A stretch of DNA of 64,000 nucleotides from JALORV01 sp963702595 (GTDB lineage: Bacteria; Pseudomonadota; Gammaproteobacteria; Burkholderiales; Burkholderiaceae_F), in assembly GCA_963702595.1 (NCBI GenBank), contig CAVPDC010000016.1, positions 1 to 64,000 of the forward strand, read 5' to 3'. Of the stretch, positions 29,904 through 38,725 are shown piece by piece (the stretch's first letter is position 1; each line of letters begins with the position of its first letter). The notes under the pieces are model-generated. The model was given only the letters and a program-made list of their open reading frames with translations, made no database searches and had not been told where the DNA came from. The translations under genes and the position numbers were made by a program.

Positions 29904-30614
29904 CTACGAGTCGGCCGCACCACCGCCGCGTCCGAGTTCGGCATCGAGGCGCGCCAGCTCGGCCGGCGTGCCCACGTTGTACCAGCGGCCCGCGTAGTGC
30001 TCGCCCGTGACGCGGCCGGCGCGTGCCGCCGCGTAGAGCCACGGGAAGAGGCGTGCCCGAACGGGTGTGAGTCCTGCGAAGAGGCGCGGCGCAAAGACCC
30101 CTACGTTCGCATACGTGTATCGCTCGCTGGCGTCAGGCGCGATGCGGCCGTCGACCAGGCCCATGTCACCGCGCGTGTGGAATGCAGGGTTGTCGACCAG
30201 TACCAGGTGGGCATCGGCCGCACCGGCGGCAAGCCGTGCCGCGGCCGCCGCCAGTTTCGAGTAATCGAAATCGGTCACGATGTCGCCGCTGACGACGACA
30301 AACGGCTCCGGGCCAAGCAGCGGCAGCGCCTGCACGATGCCGCCGAGCGTCTCGAGCGCGGCTTCGGCACGGTCGCCCTCGCGCGAGTACGCGAGCGTGA
30401 CACCCAGGGCTTCGCCGCGACCGAGCGTGCGTTCGAACGCGTCGGCCAGGTGCGCCACATTGATGACCATTTCGCGCACCCCGGCGCGCGCCAGCCCCTC
30501 GATCTGCCACTCGATCAGGCGCCTTCCACCGGCCTTCAGCAGCGGCTTCGGCGTGTCGTCCGTCAGCGGACGCATCCGCTCGCCCCGCCCTGCCGCCAGT
30601 ATCAGCGCTCGCAT
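29904..30614 (-). CDS. murU: N-acetylmuramate 1-phosphate uridylyltransferase MurU
   Basis: Sugar nucleotidyltransferase of 236 residues. The N-terminal motif LILAAGRGERMRPLTDDTPK (residues 4-23) binds the nucleotide, VVVSGDIVTDFDY holds the metal-binding aspartate region, and the C-terminus has GRWYNVGTPAELARLD. With amgK just upstream it forms the peptidoglycan-recycling route that makes UDP-MurNAc from salvaged MurNAc, bypassing early synthesis and the target of fosfomycin (known for Pseudomonas). The two genes are 185 bases apart, so murU may have its own promoter; TATAAC-like sequence occurs on this strand in the gap without a clear -35. Confidence 0.9.
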   Translation of the reverse strand: MRALILAAGRGERMRPLTDDTPKPLLKAGGRRLIEWQIEGLARAGVREMVINVAHLADAFERTLGRGEALGVTLAYSREGDRAEAALETLGGIVQALPLLGPEPFVVVSGDIVTDFDYSKLAAAAARLAAGAADAHLVLVDNPAFHTRGDMGLVDGRIAPDASERYTYANVGVFAPRLFAGLTPVRARLFPWLYAAARAGRVTGEHYAGRWYNVGTPAELARLDAELGRGGGAADS

Positions 30615-30763
30615 CGCTAATTTTCCGATCAGGCCCGGTTCGACCCTTCGTGCTTTGGAATTCGCGTCGGGCGCCCGGCCGCCCTAGTCCGCCGTTATAT
30701 TCGCGCGCCGCGCCGAGCCGCCTCAAGCGGCGCGCGCAAGTCACATCCGCCGCGAATGCACGT

Positions 30764-30782
30764 GCAACGGCGGAGCCGTTGC
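30764..30782. other. Perfect 8-bp stem-loop in the amgK-murU gap
   Basis: GCAACGGC and GCCGTTGC flank a three-base GGA loop. It lies 18 bases past the amgK stop on the minus strand. With no T tract it is not a canonical terminator; it could slow transcription or stabilise the amgK message. The rest of the gap (30615-30799) is GC-rich with further short inverted repeats. Confidence 0.35.
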
Positions 30783-30799
30783 GTACACGAGCGGCGCCC

Positions 30800-31834
30800 C
30801 TAAAACGTGTATCCCACTCGACGCGCGACGCCCTCGAGCTCGTCGAGCAGGCGCGCCAGCGGCGCCAGTTCGTCGTAGCGTCGCGCGACTGACCGAACGT
30901 AACCGACAAAGCGCGGCGTGTCGGCCAGGTAATGCGGCTTGCCGTCGCGGTAGTTGATGCGCGCAAAGATGCCCAGGACCTTCAGGTGGCGTTGCAGCCC
31001 CATCCACTCGAAGTCGCGCCAGAAGCTGCCGAAGTCCGCCGCAACCGGCAAGCCGGCGCGACGTGCCCGCTCCCAGTAGCGGATGGACCAGTCGATGACG
31101 CGCTCTTCGTCCCAGCTGATGAAGGCATCGCGGAACAGCGAAGCGACGTCGTACGCGATCGGCCCCATGACCGCGTCCTGGAAGTCCAGCACACCGGGAT
31201 TCGGCGCCGCCACCATCAGGTTGCGCGGCATGTAGTCGCGGTGCACGTAGACCGCCGGCTGGGCCAGATTCGAAGCGAGGATGCGTCGGAACATCGCCTC
31301 GAGCGCATCGCGCTGCGCTGGCGTCAGTTCGTGGTTCAGGTGCCGGGCAACGTACCAGTCGGGAAACAGGTCCAGCTCGCGCCGCAGCAGCGCCTCGTCG
31401 TAGGGTGGCAGCTCGCCGGGTCGGCTCGCAAGCTGCCAGCGCACCAGCGCGTCGATCGCATCGGAGAAGAGCTGCGGCGCGTTGGCCTCGTTGAGTACGG
31501 CGAGGTAGGTGTCGCGCCCGAGATCGCTCAGCAGCAGGAAGCCCTGGCGCTCGTCCGCTTCGATGACTTCCGGCGCGTTGAGTCCGGCCGCACGCATGAG
31601 CGTGGCGACATGGATGAACGGCCGGACATCCTCCTTGCCGGGCGGCGCATCCATGACGATGCGCGTATCGGACCCGGCCGCCACCCGAAAGTAGCGTCTG
31701 AAACTTGCATCGGCCGAAGCCACGGTAAGGGTCGCGGGGTCGATGCGATGCTGTCGCGGAAGCGAGGCCAGCCACGCGGTGACCTGCTCGAGTCGGGCAT
31801 CGTCCGGCAGCATCGAGGCAGACGCAACGTTCAT
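30800..31834 (-). CDS. amgK: N-acetylmuramate/N-acetylglucosamine kinase AmgK
   Basis: Anomeric sugar kinase of 344 residues, aminoglycoside-phosphotransferase fold. It phosphorylates MurNAc at C1 to feed MurU. The catalytic loop HRDYMPRN is at residues 198-205 and the metal motif LDFQD at 216-220. The N-terminal lobe has ADASFRRYFRV and GFLLLSDLGRDTYL. The ATG at 31834 was chosen because the frame stays open for 167 codons upstream, but that part runs through the divergent lptD 5' region and resembles nothing. lptD diverges from it, as in other recycling-gene neighbourhoods. Confidence 0.92.
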   Translation of the reverse strand: MNVASASMLPDDARLEQVTAWLASLPRQHRIDPATLTVASADASFRRYFRVAAGSDTRIVMDAPPGKEDVRPFIHVATLMRAAGLNAPEVIEADERQGFLLLSDLGRDTYLAVLNEANAPQLFSDAIDALVRWQLASRPGELPPYDEALLRRELDLFPDWYVARHLNHELTPAQRDALEAMFRRILASNLAQPAVYVHRDYMPRNLMVAAPNPGVLDFQDAVMGPIAYDVASLFRDAFISWDEERVIDWSIRYWERARRAGLPVAADFGSFWRDFEWMGLQRHLKVLGIFARINYRDGKPHYLADTPRFVGYVRSVARRYDELAPLARLLDELEGVARRVGYTF

Positions 31835-31893
31835 GAGGGAAGGATATTCGGTGTTACATCGAGTGCAGGCGCGGAATTGCAGGGGGCGGTGCC

Positions 31894-31899
31894 TATAAT
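31894..31899 (+). promoter_or_regulatory. Candidate -10 element for lptD
   Basis: A perfect TATAAT lies in the divergent gap between amgK and lptD, about 45 bases before the possible lptD ATG at 31940. TTGCAG occurs upstream but only 11 bases away, too close for a normal -35, so the match is half a promoter at best. Confidence 0.35.
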
Positions 31900-31985
31900 C
31901 GCTGCGCCTCTCCGGCCCGACTTCGCCTACAGATTCTAAATGCCGCGCCCGCCGGCGAACGCCGCGCCGATCCTGAGCTTCGTCA

Positions 31986-34298
31986 GTGCTTCCACTGAGC
32001 GCTGCACTGCTCGCGGCGTTTCCGGCCGCAGCTGCAGAACAGCCAGGCACTGCAGAAACTGTGCAGCCGTGCGACACGAGCCTGGAGGCTTGCCGCGGCC
32101 CCGCAGGTAACGAGACCCCGTGGCTGCGGCTGAAGCTCGACCAGCTCCTGTCGGAAAGGCGACCGGTCAGCCGCGAGACGACGCCCACGTACGCGCGCGC
32201 CCAGCGCATCGAGGGCACGCTGGACGAGCGGATCGTGCTCGAAGGCAACGCCGAGATCCGGCGCGGTGGCACCGTGCTGCGCGGCGATCGCATCACGTAC
32301 ACGCAGGCGACCGACCAGGTCGATGTCGAAGGCAACGCAAGGATCTACAGTCATGGCGCTTCGTTCTCCGCGCCGTCGATGTCGTTCCGGGTGGATGCAC
32401 AGACCGGCTCGATGTCCGACGCGAGCTTCACCTACCCTGCGCGCCAGGGCCGCGGCGAAGCAACGCTGATCGAGTTCCTCGGCGAGCAGCGGGCCAGGAT
32501 GGAAAACGCTACCTTCACGACCTGCGCGCCGGGGGACAAGTCCTGGTGGGTCCAGGCCGATGAGATCGCCGTCGACGGCCTGGAAGAATCCGCAACTGCG
32601 AGCTTTACACGGCTGTACTTCCAGGGAGTGCCGGTCCTCGCATCGCCATTCTTCGGCTTCCCGGTCGGCGAGCGCCGGCGCACCGGCTTTCTCACGCCGA
32701 GCTTCGGGTTGAGCACGACGCTCGGCACCGACATCCGCACGCCGTTCTACTGGAACATCGCGCCGAATTACGACTACACCATCACGCCGCGCTTCATGTC
32801 GAAGCGTGGCGTGCTGTTCGGCAACGAATTCCGCTTCCTCACGCCGGAGTTCAGCGGAACTCTGCTCTACGACGTCATTTCGAATGACCGCCAGACGGAC
32901 GACTCGCGCGACTACGCGGGGCTGCGCCTTGACTATGCGGGCCAGGGAGCGCTTTCGGGCCTGGCTGCGGGGGTCAATTACAACCGCGTGTCGGACGACA
33001 ACTACTTCGTCGACTTCTCCAGCACGATCCTCGGGTCCTCGCAGAAAGTGCTGCCACAGGACGCCTTCGTGTCGTTCACGCAGCCATTCTGGAACTCGGC
33101 CGTCCGCGTGACGAAGAACCAGACCCTGCAGGATCCGCTTGCTCCGGTGGTTCCACCCTACGAGCGCGTGCCGCAGGTGACGCTGAACGGATTCGTCAGT
33201 GACTGGCGCGGGTTGGAGGCCGGGGTGCTGTTCGATGGCACGCGCTTCGTCAACCCTGAGCTGCCCCTGCCGGAAGGCTCGCGGATCGTCATCAATCCGC
33301 GTGTCGCATTTCCCATCCAGTCGGCCGGCTGGTTCGTGATTCCGCGGGCCCAGTTGTCGGCGACCTACTACAGCATGGACGAGGAGAACTTCCGGTACGA
33401 GACCTCACAGAGCCGGGTACTTCCGATCCTGAGTCTCGACAGCGGCCTCATATTCGAGCGCGACGGCGAGTGGTTCGGCCGCGCTGTGCAGCAGACGCTG
33501 GAACCAAGGCTGTACTACGCCTATATCCCGTACCGTGATCAGAGCAAGTTACCCAACTTCGACAGCGCGCTGGCCGACCTGAACTATGTCCAGTTCTTCA
33601 CCGAGAACATCTACTCGGGCTACGACCGCATCGTCAACGCCAACCAGATGACCCTGGCGCTGGCCACCCGGATCCTCGATAACGAGACCGGGGCGGAGTT
33701 CCTGCGTGCCGCCGTCGCCCAACGCTATTACTTCACTCCGCAGAAAGTCACGCTGCCGGGCGAGTCGCCGCGTGCGAGCAACGAGAGCGACCTGCTGGCG
33801 GGCGTGTCCGCCCAGCTGGGCAACAACTGGGCGCTGGATTTGGCCGCGCAGTACTCCGCGGAGCAGAGCGAGATCTCGCGCGCCACGGCCGGCGCGCGCT
33901 GGCAGCCGCGACGCTCGTCGGTACTCAGCGCCTACTACCGGTACGTAGCGGGCGATGCCGGCCAAGGCACCGACCAGATCGACGTTTCGGGACAGTGGCC
34001 GCTCTCCGACCGCTGGTACGCAGTGGGGCGTTACAACTACTCGTTCGAGAGCCGCAAGCCGGTCGAAGTCATCGCAGGCTTCGAATTTAAGGAAGACTGC
34101 TGGCTGCTGCGCTTTGCATTCCAGCGGTTCCAGACGACGACCGCGTCGAATACCACCAACTTCTACATCCAGCTGGAACTGACCGGCCTCACCAGTGTCG
34201 GAACCAATGCCCTCTCGCAATTGCAGCGTAATATCCCCGGCTACCAGCGCATCTCCCCGCTGCCGCGGCAGCCGGGCATGTTCGAGTACTACGAGTAG
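31986..34298 (+). CDS. lptD: LPS-assembly outer-membrane protein LptD
   Basis: Outer-membrane barrel that inserts LPS into the outer leaflet with LptE. The N-terminal jellyroll has GTLDERIVLEGNAEIRRGG and VDVEGNARIYSHGASF. Barrel strands follow, such as SPFFGFPVGERRRTGFLTPS and FYWNIAPNYDYTITPRFMSK, and the C-terminus has GFEFKEDCWLLRFAFQRFQ. The open frame begins at GTG 31986, giving VLPLSAALLAAFPAAAAEQ. An ATG at 31940 (MPRPPANAAPILSFV) in another frame may be the true start joined by a one-base shift near 31983, which would complete the signal peptide. Of the cysteines, one is near the mature N-terminus (TCAPGDK follows later) and one near the C-terminus. surA follows within five bases. 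Confidence 0.9.
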   Translation: MLPLSAALLAAFPAAAAEQPGTAETVQPCDTSLEACRGPAGNETPWLRLKLDQLLSERRPVSRETTPTYARAQRIEGTLDERIVLEGNAEIRRGGTVLRGDRITYTQATDQVDVEGNARIYSHGASFSAPSMSFRVDAQTGSMSDASFTYPARQGRGEATLIEFLGEQRARMENATFTTCAPGDKSWWVQADEIAVDGLEESATASFTRLYFQGVPVLASPFFGFPVGERRRTGFLTPSFGLSTTLGTDIRTPFYWNIAPNYDYTITPRFMSKRGVLFGNEFRFLTPEFSGTLLYDVISNDRQTDDSRDYAGLRLDYAGQGALSGLAAGVNYNRVSDDNYFVDFSSTILGSSQKVLPQDAFVSFTQPFWNSAVRVTKNQTLQDPLAPVVPPYERVPQVTLNGFVSDWRGLEAGVLFDGTRFVNPELPLPEGSRIVINPRVAFPIQSAGWFVIPRAQLSATYYSMDEENFRYETSQSRVLPILSLDSGLIFERDGEWFGRAVQQTLEPRLYYAYIPYRDQSKLPNFDSALADLNYVQFFTENIYSGYDRIVNANQMTLALATRILDNETGAEFLRAAVAQRYYFTPQKVTLPGESPRASNESDLLAGVSAQLGNNWALDLAAQYSAEQSEISRATAGARWQPRRSSVLSAYYRYVAGDAGQGTDQIDVSGQWPLSDRWYAVGRYNYSFESRKPVEVIAGFEFKEDCWLLRFAFQRFQTTTASNTTNFYIQLELTGLTSVGTNALSQLQRNIPGYQRISPLPRQPGMFEYYE

Positions 34299-34303
34299 AT
34301 CCC

Positions 34304-35710
34304 ATGGTTTCGACCCTGCGCGCGCCACTGTGCGCGCTCCTTTCCTTTGCTGCATTCGCAGCCGCTGGAGTCTCGGCCCAGCAGGCTCCGTCGCCGCGCC
34401 AGCCCGAAGCGACGGCCCCGGGAAGCAGCGCACCGCCTGCCGCGCGTCCGGCGCCGTCGACTCGCACCACGAAGCCGGTGGACCGAATCATCGCGGTCGT
34501 CAACGACGAGGTGATCACCGCCAATGAGCTGCGCTCCCGCACCTTGCTCGCCGAGGTGCAGCTGCAGCGGCAGAAGATCGCGCCGCCGCCTCAGGATGTG
34601 CTCGCACGCCAGGTGCTCGAGCGCATGATCGTCGACCGCGCACAACTCCAGCTGGCGCGTGAAACCGGCGTGCGGGTCGACGATGCCACCGTCAATGCCG
34701 CCATGATGCGCATTGCCGAATCGAACAACATCACGGTGCCGGCGCTGCGCCAGCGGCTCGAAGCCGAGGGGATCTCGTTCGCGCAGTTCCGTGAGGACGT
34801 GCGGCAGGATATTTTGCTGAACCGACTGCGCGAACGGGAAGTCGATAGCCGCCTCCAGGTTTCCGACAGCGAGATCGACAACTTCATCGCGGACCAGACC
34901 GGGATCTCGGCCGATGCCGAGGAGGTCAACCTCGCCCAGATCCTGCTGCGGATCCCGGAGAACGCGACCCCGCAGCGACTCGACGAAACGCGCCTGCGCG
35001 CCGACGATCTCGTCGCCCAACTCAAGGGCGGCGCCGATTTCGCGCGCCTCGCCGCCAGCTACTCGAATGCGACCGAAGCCCTGCAGGGCGGCGAGCTCGG
35101 CTGGCGCAATGCGGACCGTCTGCCGACGCTTTTCATCGACGCGATCAAGGGCGTGAAGACGGGTGAGATCGCGCCCATCGTGCGCAGTCCCAATGGCTTT
35201 CACATACTCAAGGTTCTCGGCCGCCGCAGCGCGGTCGCAGGCAAGCTTGCCGGGGCGCCAGTGCAGCAGACGCGCGTGCGCCATATTTTGCTGCGGGTGA
35301 CCGACGTGACACCCGAGCCCGACGTCAAGCGCCGCCTTGAAGAGTTCAAGGTGCGCATCGAGGCCGGGCAGATCGAATTCGGCACGCTCGCGCGCCTGCA
35401 CTCAGTCGACCCGAGCGGCAGCCGCGGCGGCGACCTGGGATGGATGTACCCGGGCGATACGGTGCCCGAATTCGAACGCGCCATGAACGCACTCAAGATC
35501 GGCGAGGTCAGCGGGCCGGTGCAGTCCCCTTTCGGCTGGCACCTGATCCAGGTGAACGAGCGCCGCACCGAGCCGGCCTCGGCCGAACGTTCGCGCCAGG
35601 CGGCACGCCAGGCGCTGCGCGAGCGCAAGAGCGAAGAGGCATACCAGGACTGGCTGCGCCAGTTGCGCGACAAGACCTACGTCGAGTACCGGCTCGAAGA
35701 CCGCAGCTGA
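34304..35710 (+). CDS. surA: Periplasmic chaperone and peptidyl-prolyl isomerase SurA
   Basis: Escorts outer-membrane proteins such as LptD. The 468-residue protein has a signal peptide ending about VSAQQ, a Pro/Ala-rich linker, and an N-terminal chaperone domain starting PVDRIIAVVNDEVITANEL. Two parvulin domains follow, at about residues 206-310 (VNLAQILLRIPENAT; GGELGWRNADRLP) and 324-425 (TRVRHILLRVTDVT; GGDLGWMYPGDTVPEFE). It is encoded directly after lptD and before pdxA and rsmA, the usual proteobacterial order. The frame is intact. Confidence 0.96.
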   Translation: MVSTLRAPLCALLSFAAFAAAGVSAQQAPSPRQPEATAPGSSAPPAARPAPSTRTTKPVDRIIAVVNDEVITANELRSRTLLAEVQLQRQKIAPPPQDVLARQVLERMIVDRAQLQLARETGVRVDDATVNAAMMRIAESNNITVPALRQRLEAEGISFAQFREDVRQDILLNRLREREVDSRLQVSDSEIDNFIADQTGISADAEEVNLAQILLRIPENATPQRLDETRLRADDLVAQLKGGADFARLAASYSNATEALQGGELGWRNADRLPTLFIDAIKGVKTGEIAPIVRSPNGFHILKVLGRRSAVAGKLAGAPVQQTRVRHILLRVTDVTPEPDVKRRLEEFKVRIEAGQIEFGTLARLHSVDPSGSRGGDLGWMYPGDTVPEFERAMNALKIGEVSGPVQSPFGWHLIQVNERRTEPASAERSRQAARQALRERKSEEAYQDWLRQLRDKTYVEYRLEDRS

Positions 35711-35729
35711 CACCGCTGCAACCTTGACA

Positions 35730-36683
35730 ATGCTCCCGCGACTCGCGATCACGACCGGGGAACCGGCCGGGATCGGGCCCGAGATCTCGGTGGCGGCGCT
35801 CGAACCGCCGCTGCCGGCGGCTATCACGCTGATCGGCGACGCCGAACTCATAGCAGCGCGCGCGGCGCTGATTTCGCGCCGAGTCCCGGAGACGGTCGAG
35901 ATCCTGCATGTCCCCCTCGCCGCGCCGTCGGTTGCCGGCGCACTCGACGTGCGCAACGCGCGCTACGTGCTGGCGACCCTCGACGCCGCCATCGACGGCT
36001 GCACGGCGGGACGCTTCGACGCCGTGATCACCGCGCCCGTGCAGAAAAGCGTCATCAACGAGGCCGGCGTGCCGTTTTCAGGCCACACGGAGTACCTCGC
36101 CGAGCGCACCTCGACATCCCAGGTCGTCATGATGCTGGCGGGGGCGACAAGTTTCGGGCCGCTTCGAGTCGCGCTGGCCACGACGCATCTGCCGCTCGCA
36201 AGCGTCAGCGCCGCGATCTCGTCCGGGCTGCTCGTCAGCGTGCTCAGGATCATCGACCACGATCTGCGCCTGCGCTTCGGGATCGCGCACCCGCGCGTCG
36301 CGGTCGCCGGCCTCAACCCCCATGCCGGCGAGAGCGGGCATCTGGGCCGCGAAGAGATCGATGTCATCGCACCCGCGATCGAACGGGCGCGCCGTGACGG
36401 CATCGATGCGCACGGCCCGCTGCCGGCCGACACGATGTTCGTGCCTGCGGTCGCACAGCGCTTCGATGCCTTGCTGGCGATGTACCACGACCAGGGCCTG
36501 CCGGTGCTCAAGTACGCGACCTTCGGGCATGGGGTGAACGTCACCCTCGGACTGCCCTTCGTGCGGACGTCCGTCGATCACGGGACCGCGCTGGACCGGG
36601 CCGGGCACGGCACCGCCGACGCCGGCAGCCTGCGTGCCGCGCTCGAACTGGCCGTCGAACTGGTCGCGCGGCAGCGAGCATGA
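35730..36683 (+). CDS. pdxA: 4-hydroxythreonine-4-phosphate dehydrogenase PdxA
   Basis: NAD-dependent enzyme of pyridoxal phosphate synthesis, 317 residues. It starts MLPRLAITTGEPAGIGPEIS. It carries the family motifs VITAPVQKSVINEAG, FSGHTEYLAERT and MYHDQGLPVLKYATFGHGVN, the latter two containing metal-binding histidines. The ATG at 35730 is preferred over a TTG at 35724. The stop overlaps the rsmA start (ATGA). Confidence 0.95.
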   Translation: MLPRLAITTGEPAGIGPEISVAALEPPLPAAITLIGDAELIAARAALISRRVPETVEILHVPLAAPSVAGALDVRNARYVLATLDAAIDGCTAGRFDAVITAPVQKSVINEAGVPFSGHTEYLAERTSTSQVVMMLAGATSFGPLRVALATTHLPLASVSAAISSGLLVSVLRIIDHDLRLRFGIAHPRVAVAGLNPHAGESGHLGREEIDVIAPAIERARRDGIDAHGPLPADTMFVPAVAQRFDALLAMYHDQGLPVLKYATFGHGVNVTLGLPFVRTSVDHGTALDRAGHGTADAGSLRAALELAVELVARQRA

Positions 36684-37505
36684 GCGGCGCACCGCACCGC
36701 GCGCGCAAGCGGTTCGGGCAGAATTTCCTGCACGACCCACGCGTCATCGCGCGGATCGTCGACGCGATCGACCCTCGACCGGGACAGACGATCGTCGAAA
36801 TCGGGCCGGGCCAGGCCGCGCTGACACGTCCGCTGGTCCAGCGGGCGGGGCATGTCACCGCGATCGAAATCGACCGTGACCTGGCAGCGCGCTTGCGCGG
36901 CGAGTTCACGCCGCAGCAGCTCACGCTCATCGAGGCCGACGCACTCGCGTTCGACTGGAGCAGCCTGCCGGCGCCGCTGCGCCTCGTGGGCAACTTGCCG
37001 TACAACATCTCCTCGCCGCTGCTGTTTTCCCTTGCGACGGTGGCCGACCGCGTCGTCGACCAGCACTTCATGCTGCAGAAGGAAGTGGTCGACCGCATGG
37101 TGGCGCCGCCCGGCAGCAGGACCTACGGGCGACTCTCCGTCATGCTGCAGTTCCGCTACAAGATTGGTGAAGCTCTTCGATGTGCCGCGCGGAGCGTTCA
37201 ATCCGCCGCCCCAGGTGACGTCGAGCATCGTGAGAATGCAACCCTTGCCGGCGGCCCAGTTGCCCAGTGTGGATGCCGAGGCGTTCAGCCGCGTGGTGGC
37301 GGCTGCCTTCGGCCAGCGCCGCAAGACACTGCGCAATGCACTGGCCACGCTGCTGGATGTCGGCGCGATTGCTGCGGCCGGCGTCGATCCGCAGGCTCGC
37401 GCCGAGACCCTCGCCAACGATGCGTTCGTCAGCCTGGCGCGGCAACTCGGATCCTGCCGGCTCGCCCGGCGTCACGCGCGCGACTGGATGAGCTCGATCT
37501 TGTAG
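36680..37505 (+). CDS. rsmA: 16S rRNA adenine dimethyltransferase RsmA/KsgA (one frame break near 37166)
   Basis: Dimethylates two adenines near the 3' end of 16S rRNA. The N-terminal part starts with RARKRFGQNFLHDPRVI and has the SAM motif IVEIGPGQAALTRPL and the catalytic NLPYNISSPLLF. At about 37166 the frame shifts one base (extra G in AAGATTGGTGAAG) and continues VKLFDVPRGAFNPPPQVTSS through AAAFGQRRKTLRNAL. Corrected length is about 274 residues. The 3' end overlaps the convergent gloA by 34 bases. Since the gene is conserved and the downstream frame fully preserved, I infer a sequence error. Confidence 0.9.
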
Positions 37506-37858
37506 CCGTCCGGGTCGGTCACGAACGCGATGACCGTCGTGCCTCCCTTGACCGGCCCCGCCTCGCGGGTGACATTGCCGCCCGCCGCCCGGATCCGCTC
37601 GCACGCAGCGTAGGCATCCGGCACCGCGATGGCGATATGGCCAAAGGCCGTACCCATCTCGTAGCGCTCGACGCCGTAGTTGTACGTCAGTTCGAGGACC
37701 GCATGCTCGCGCTCGTCGCCGTATCCCACGAAGGCCAGCGTGTACTTCTGGTCGGGCCGATCGGTCGTGCGCAGCAGCTTCATCCCGAGCACCTGCGTGT
37801 AGAAGTCGATCGACCGCTTGAGGTCGCCGACGCGCAGCATGGTGTGCAGGACTCTCAT
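37472..37858 (-). CDS. gloA: Lactoylglutathione lyase (glyoxalase I)
   Basis: Detoxifies methylglyoxal as its glutathione adduct. The 128-residue protein begins MRVLHTMLRVGDLKRSIDFY. All four metal ligands of E. coli GloA are present at the same positions: His5, Glu56, His74 and Glu122. The C-terminus is DPDGYKIELIQSRA. It is the last gene of the long minus-strand run starting at miaB and converges on rsmA with a 34-base overlap. Confidence 0.95.
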   Translation of the reverse strand: MRVLHTMLRVGDLKRSIDFYTQVLGMKLLRTTDRPDQKYTLAFVGYGDEREHAVLELTYNYGVERYEMGTAFGHIAIAVPDAYAACERIRAAGGNVTREAGPVKGGTTVIAFVTDPDGYKIELIQSRA

Positions 37859-37918
37859 CGGTGCTCCTTGGATCGTTGAGGATTCACTGGCCGGGCGCTT
37901 GTGCGCACCGGTCCGGTA

Positions 37919-38725
37919 CTACAGCGGCAGCGCCGCAATATCGATGCGGCGAATCTCGTCGCGCGCCGCCTCGAAGCCCGGCAGCAGCTGCGAGACGGCC
38001 TGCCAGAAGCGCGGTCCGTGATTGAGCTCCTCGAGGTGCGCCAGCTCATGCGCGACGACATAGTCGATCAGCGGCAGCGCGAAGTGGATCAGCCTCCAGC
38101 TGAGGCGGACGCGACCATCGTGCGTGCATGAACCCCACTGCGAACGCGCGGACGAAAGCGTCCAACCCACGTAGCGGGCACTGATGCGGCCGGCGAACCG
38201 GTGGATGCGCTCGTCGAATACGCGCCGGGCCTCGCCCTGCAGCCAGGCCTGCACCGCATCGCGCCACTGCAGTTCGTTGGCATCCCAAGGCAGCGCAACG
38301 CGCAGTTCGCCCTCGGCGTGATGCGTCGCTGTCGTGGTCGCCGCCAACCGCAACGTCAGATGGCCCCCCAGGAACGGCAGCGCGGCGCCGTCGACGAACC
38401 GCACCGGCGGCAGCCGACGTTTCACTCGCCACTCGTGCCACTCGCGCTGCTTGGTAAGGATCCAGCGTCGCTTCTCGCTGATCGCAGACTCGATCTCGCG
38501 CAGCGGCACCCAGCGCGGCGCGCTGACCGTCAGGCCCTGGTCGTCGATCTGGAAGCCGATGGAGCGGCGACGCGCACGCCGCAGGCGGTACGTAAGCACC
38601 TCGGAGCCGACGACCACGCGCCGCGCGCGCGGATCGGTGCCGGCAGGACCGGTCGGCAAATCGGCCGCCGGTGGGTCGAGCGCCAGCGTGAGCTGCTCAC
38701 CCGCCGTCGCAACCAGCTTCTTCAT
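37919..38725 (-). CDS. YgjP-type (DUF45) metal-dependent hydrolase
   Basis: Predicted zinc metallopeptidase of the YgjP/SprT-like group, 268 residues. The zinc motif HELAH is at residues 226-230 with a further histidine at 236 (LNHGPRFW). Upstream are RRARRRSIGFQID, PPVRFVDGAALPFLGGHLTL and the family segment SARSQWGSCTHDGRVRLSWR. The physiological substrate of the family is not established. The start overlaps the plsC stop (ATGA), and this plsC-DUF45-gloA order recurs in Betaproteobacteria to my knowledge. Confidence 0.88.
   Translation of the reverse strand: MKKLVATAGEQLTLALDPPAADLPTGPAGTDPRARRVVVGSEVLTYRLRRARRRSIGFQIDDQGLTVSAPRWVPLREIESAISEKRRWILTKQREWHEWRVKRRLPPVRFVDGAALPFLGGHLTLRLAATTTATHHAEGELRVALPWDANELQWRDAVQAWLQGEARRVFDERIHRFAGRISARYVGWTLSSARSQWGSCTHDGRVRLSWRLIHFALPLIDYVVAHELAHLEELNHGPRFWQAVSQLLPGFEAARDEIRRIDIAALPL

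Noticed and set aside
31835..32335. 511-codon version of AmgK extending through the lptD 5' region
   Set aside because: The extra 167 N-terminal residues run antisense to lptD and match nothing; the ATG at 31834 gives the family N-terminus.
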